DNA from: DASPTT01 sp035623275 | GTDB lineage: Bacteria > Actinomycetota > Acidimicrobiia > Acidimicrobiales > UBA8190 | Direction of reading: 5' to 3' | Assembly: GCA_035623275.1 (NCBI GenBank) | Contig: DASPTT010000116.1 | Location: forward strand, 1-14,389 | DNA: 14,389 bases | Part shown: positions 13,501-14,389 of the stretch, one piece after another | How the letters are laid out: the number at the start of each line of letters is the position of its first letter | Position numbering within the stretch: position 1 is the first letter of the stretch | Program-made: the position numbers and the translations under genes | The notes under the pieces: generated by a model | Database searches by the model: none | Told to the model about the DNA's origin: nothing | What the model saw: the letters and a program-made list of their open reading frames with translations, nothing else

Positions 13501-14118
13501 TCAGCGCTTCAGCCACGTCCGGGTCAGCTCCCGACCCCGTTCTCCCCACTCCTCCGCGGTGATGGCGTAGCGGACGTGGTCCTCCCAGCGGCCGTCGATC
13601 TCGAGATAGCGCAGGGCGACGCCCTCCTCGCGGACGTCGAGCTTCTCGACGACGCGCCGGCTGGCCGCGTTGCGGGGCACGATGGCGATCTCGACCCGGT
13701 GCAGGCCCAGCTCCTCGAAGGCGAAGCGCAGGACCACGACGGTCGCCTCCGGGGCGAGCCCGTTGCCCGCCAGGGCCCGGTCGACCCAGTAGCCGACGAA
13801 GGCGTTCTGGAAGGGCCCGCGCTGGATGGACGACAGCGTGATCTCGCCGGCGAGACGACCCTCGACGAAGATCCCGAACCCGTATCCCGTCCCCATCTGC
13901 CGCTCGCGTTCGCGCGCCGCGCACCGCACACCGAAGCTGGCCCGGTCCTCGGCGGTGGGCGGTGCCCCGGCGGGGCGGGGCTCCCACGGGACGAGCCAGT
14001 CCCGACACCGCGCGCGCACCTCGTACCAGGCGTCGTAGTCCTCCTCGGTCAGGGTCCGCAGCCGCAGGCGCCAGCCGACGAGCTCGAGGGGCACCGTGCG
14101 CGACGTCCGGCCGATCAC
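13501..14118 (-). CDS. GNAT acetyltransferase, RimJ/RimL type
   Basis: This 205-residue GNAT-fold N-acetyltransferase resembles the ribosomal-protein Ser/Ala acetyltransferases RimJ and RimL. The N-terminal strand WRLRLRTLTEEDYDAW (16-31) is typical, as is AGEITLSSIQRGPFQNAFVGYW (90-111, quoted as AGEITLSSI then FQNAFVGYW), the substrate-side sheet. The acetyl-CoA pyrophosphate loop is ALAGNGLAPEA (115-125). The motif LHRVEIAIVPRNAASRRVVEKL falls at 139-160, with the conserved Asn150 and the Ser-x-x-Val helix. The final strand is VALRYLEIDGRWEDHVRYAI-like. The substrate could be a ribosomal-protein N-terminus or a small amine. GTG 14118 overlaps the upstream aminotransferase stop by four bases (GTGA), so translation is probably coupled. 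Confidence 0.9.
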   Translation of the reverse strand: MIGRTSRTVPLELVGWRLRLRTLTEEDYDAWYEVRARCRDWLVPWEPRPAGAPPTAEDRASFGVRCAARERERQMGTGYGFGIFVEGRLAGEITLSSIQRGPFQNAFVGYWVDRALAGNGLAPEATVVVLRFAFEELGLHRVEIAIVPRNAASRRVVEKLDVREEGVALRYLEIDGRWEDHVRYAITAEEWGERGRELTRTWLKR

Positions 14119-14389
14119 CGGCCCAGCACCTCGGCCAGCGCGGCGAGCAGCAGCGTCACGTTGCGGGTGCGCGCCGTGTTGCCCATGCAGCCGATGCGCC
14201 AGATCGCCCCCGCCAGGGGGCCGACGCCGCCCCCGATCTCGATGCCGTAGCGCTCGAGGAGCAGGCGCCGCACCCCCGCCTCGTCGAGCCCGGCGGGAAG
14301 GTCATGGGGGGCCCGGACGGCCGTGAGCTCGGGCAGCCGGTGGTCCTTGGGCGCGAGCAGCTCCAGGCCCATGGCCTCCAGGCCGTCCT
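14115..14389 (-). CDS. Class V PLP aminotransferase (alanine-glyoxylate/serine-pyruvate type), C-terminal part
   Basis: The frame is open to the window edge; only the last 91 codons are present. The sequence resembles the C-terminal domain of alanine-glyoxylate/serine-pyruvate aminotransferases: EAMGLELLAP, PELTAVRAP, VRRLLLERYGIEIGGGVG and LAGAIWRIGCMGNTA. The last segment carries the Arg that binds the substrate carboxylate in this family. These enzymes move an amino group between small amino acids and glyoxylate or pyruvate using PLP. The PLP lysine would lie beyond the window. It is the upstream partner of the GNAT gene, with a four-base overlap. The exact substrate is not readable from this piece. 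Confidence 0.9.
   Translation of the reverse strand, partial: DGLEAMGLELLAPKDHRLPELTAVRAPHDLPAGLDEAGVRRLLLERYGIEIGGGVGPLAGAIWRIGCMGNTARTRNVTLLLAALAEVLGR

Noticed and set aside
13489..13505. GCTGA/TCAGC stem joining the two convergent stop codons as a bidirectional terminator
   Set aside because: Five pairs only, and largely forced by the two facing TGA stops; noted but not called.

Overview
The window is high-GC DNA with many GTG starts, terminator hairpins without U-tracts, an NlpC/P60 hydrolase with a RipA-like N-terminal coiled coil, and an AftB-like GT-C glycosyltransferase. Together these suggest Actinomycetota, possibly an Acidimicrobiia-type lineage; the class-level guess is inference. 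By eye GC is about 63-66% left of roughly 7 kb and about 70% or more on the right side, starting near a tRNA gene at 8457-8530.

Left part (1-5126) is a cell-surface glycan or glycolipid locus. On the minus strand, a possible tiny ORF, an ALG5-like GT2 glycosyltransferase, a large polytopic membrane protein of the PTPS-related/YfhO-like type and a class I methyltransferase (cut by the window edge) lie nearly end to end. A divergent AftB-like GT-C glycosyltransferase lies on the plus strand. The likely logic is cytoplasmic sugar transfer to a polyprenyl phosphate, then use of the lipid-linked sugar outside the membrane.

Middle part (5127-8456) holds accessory single genes: an orphan FabH-like condensing enzyme with an intact Cys-His-Asn triad, a RibD/DHFR-domain reductase, an alpha/beta hydrolase, and a short cysteine-containing ORF. 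That ORF's recognisable part ends exactly where an inverted-duplication scar begins. A tRNA with a UAA anticodon but a short variable loop follows.

Right part (8540-14389) looks more core-like: a type B carboxylesterase with a clear promoter and a perfect 9-7-9 palindrome at its predicted transcription start, a secreted NlpC/P60 peptidoglycan hydrolase ended by a strong hairpin, and a tight acyltransferase plus atypical SDR pair. A convergent minus-strand pair follows: a class V aminotransferase (cut by the edge) overlapping a RimJ/RimL-type acetyltransferase by four bases.

I saw no CRISPR array, insertion sequence, rRNA or defence system. The most interesting items are the scarred small gene next to the tRNA, the unusual tRNA itself, and the operator on the esterase promoter. 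None amounts to a clearly new multi-gene system.
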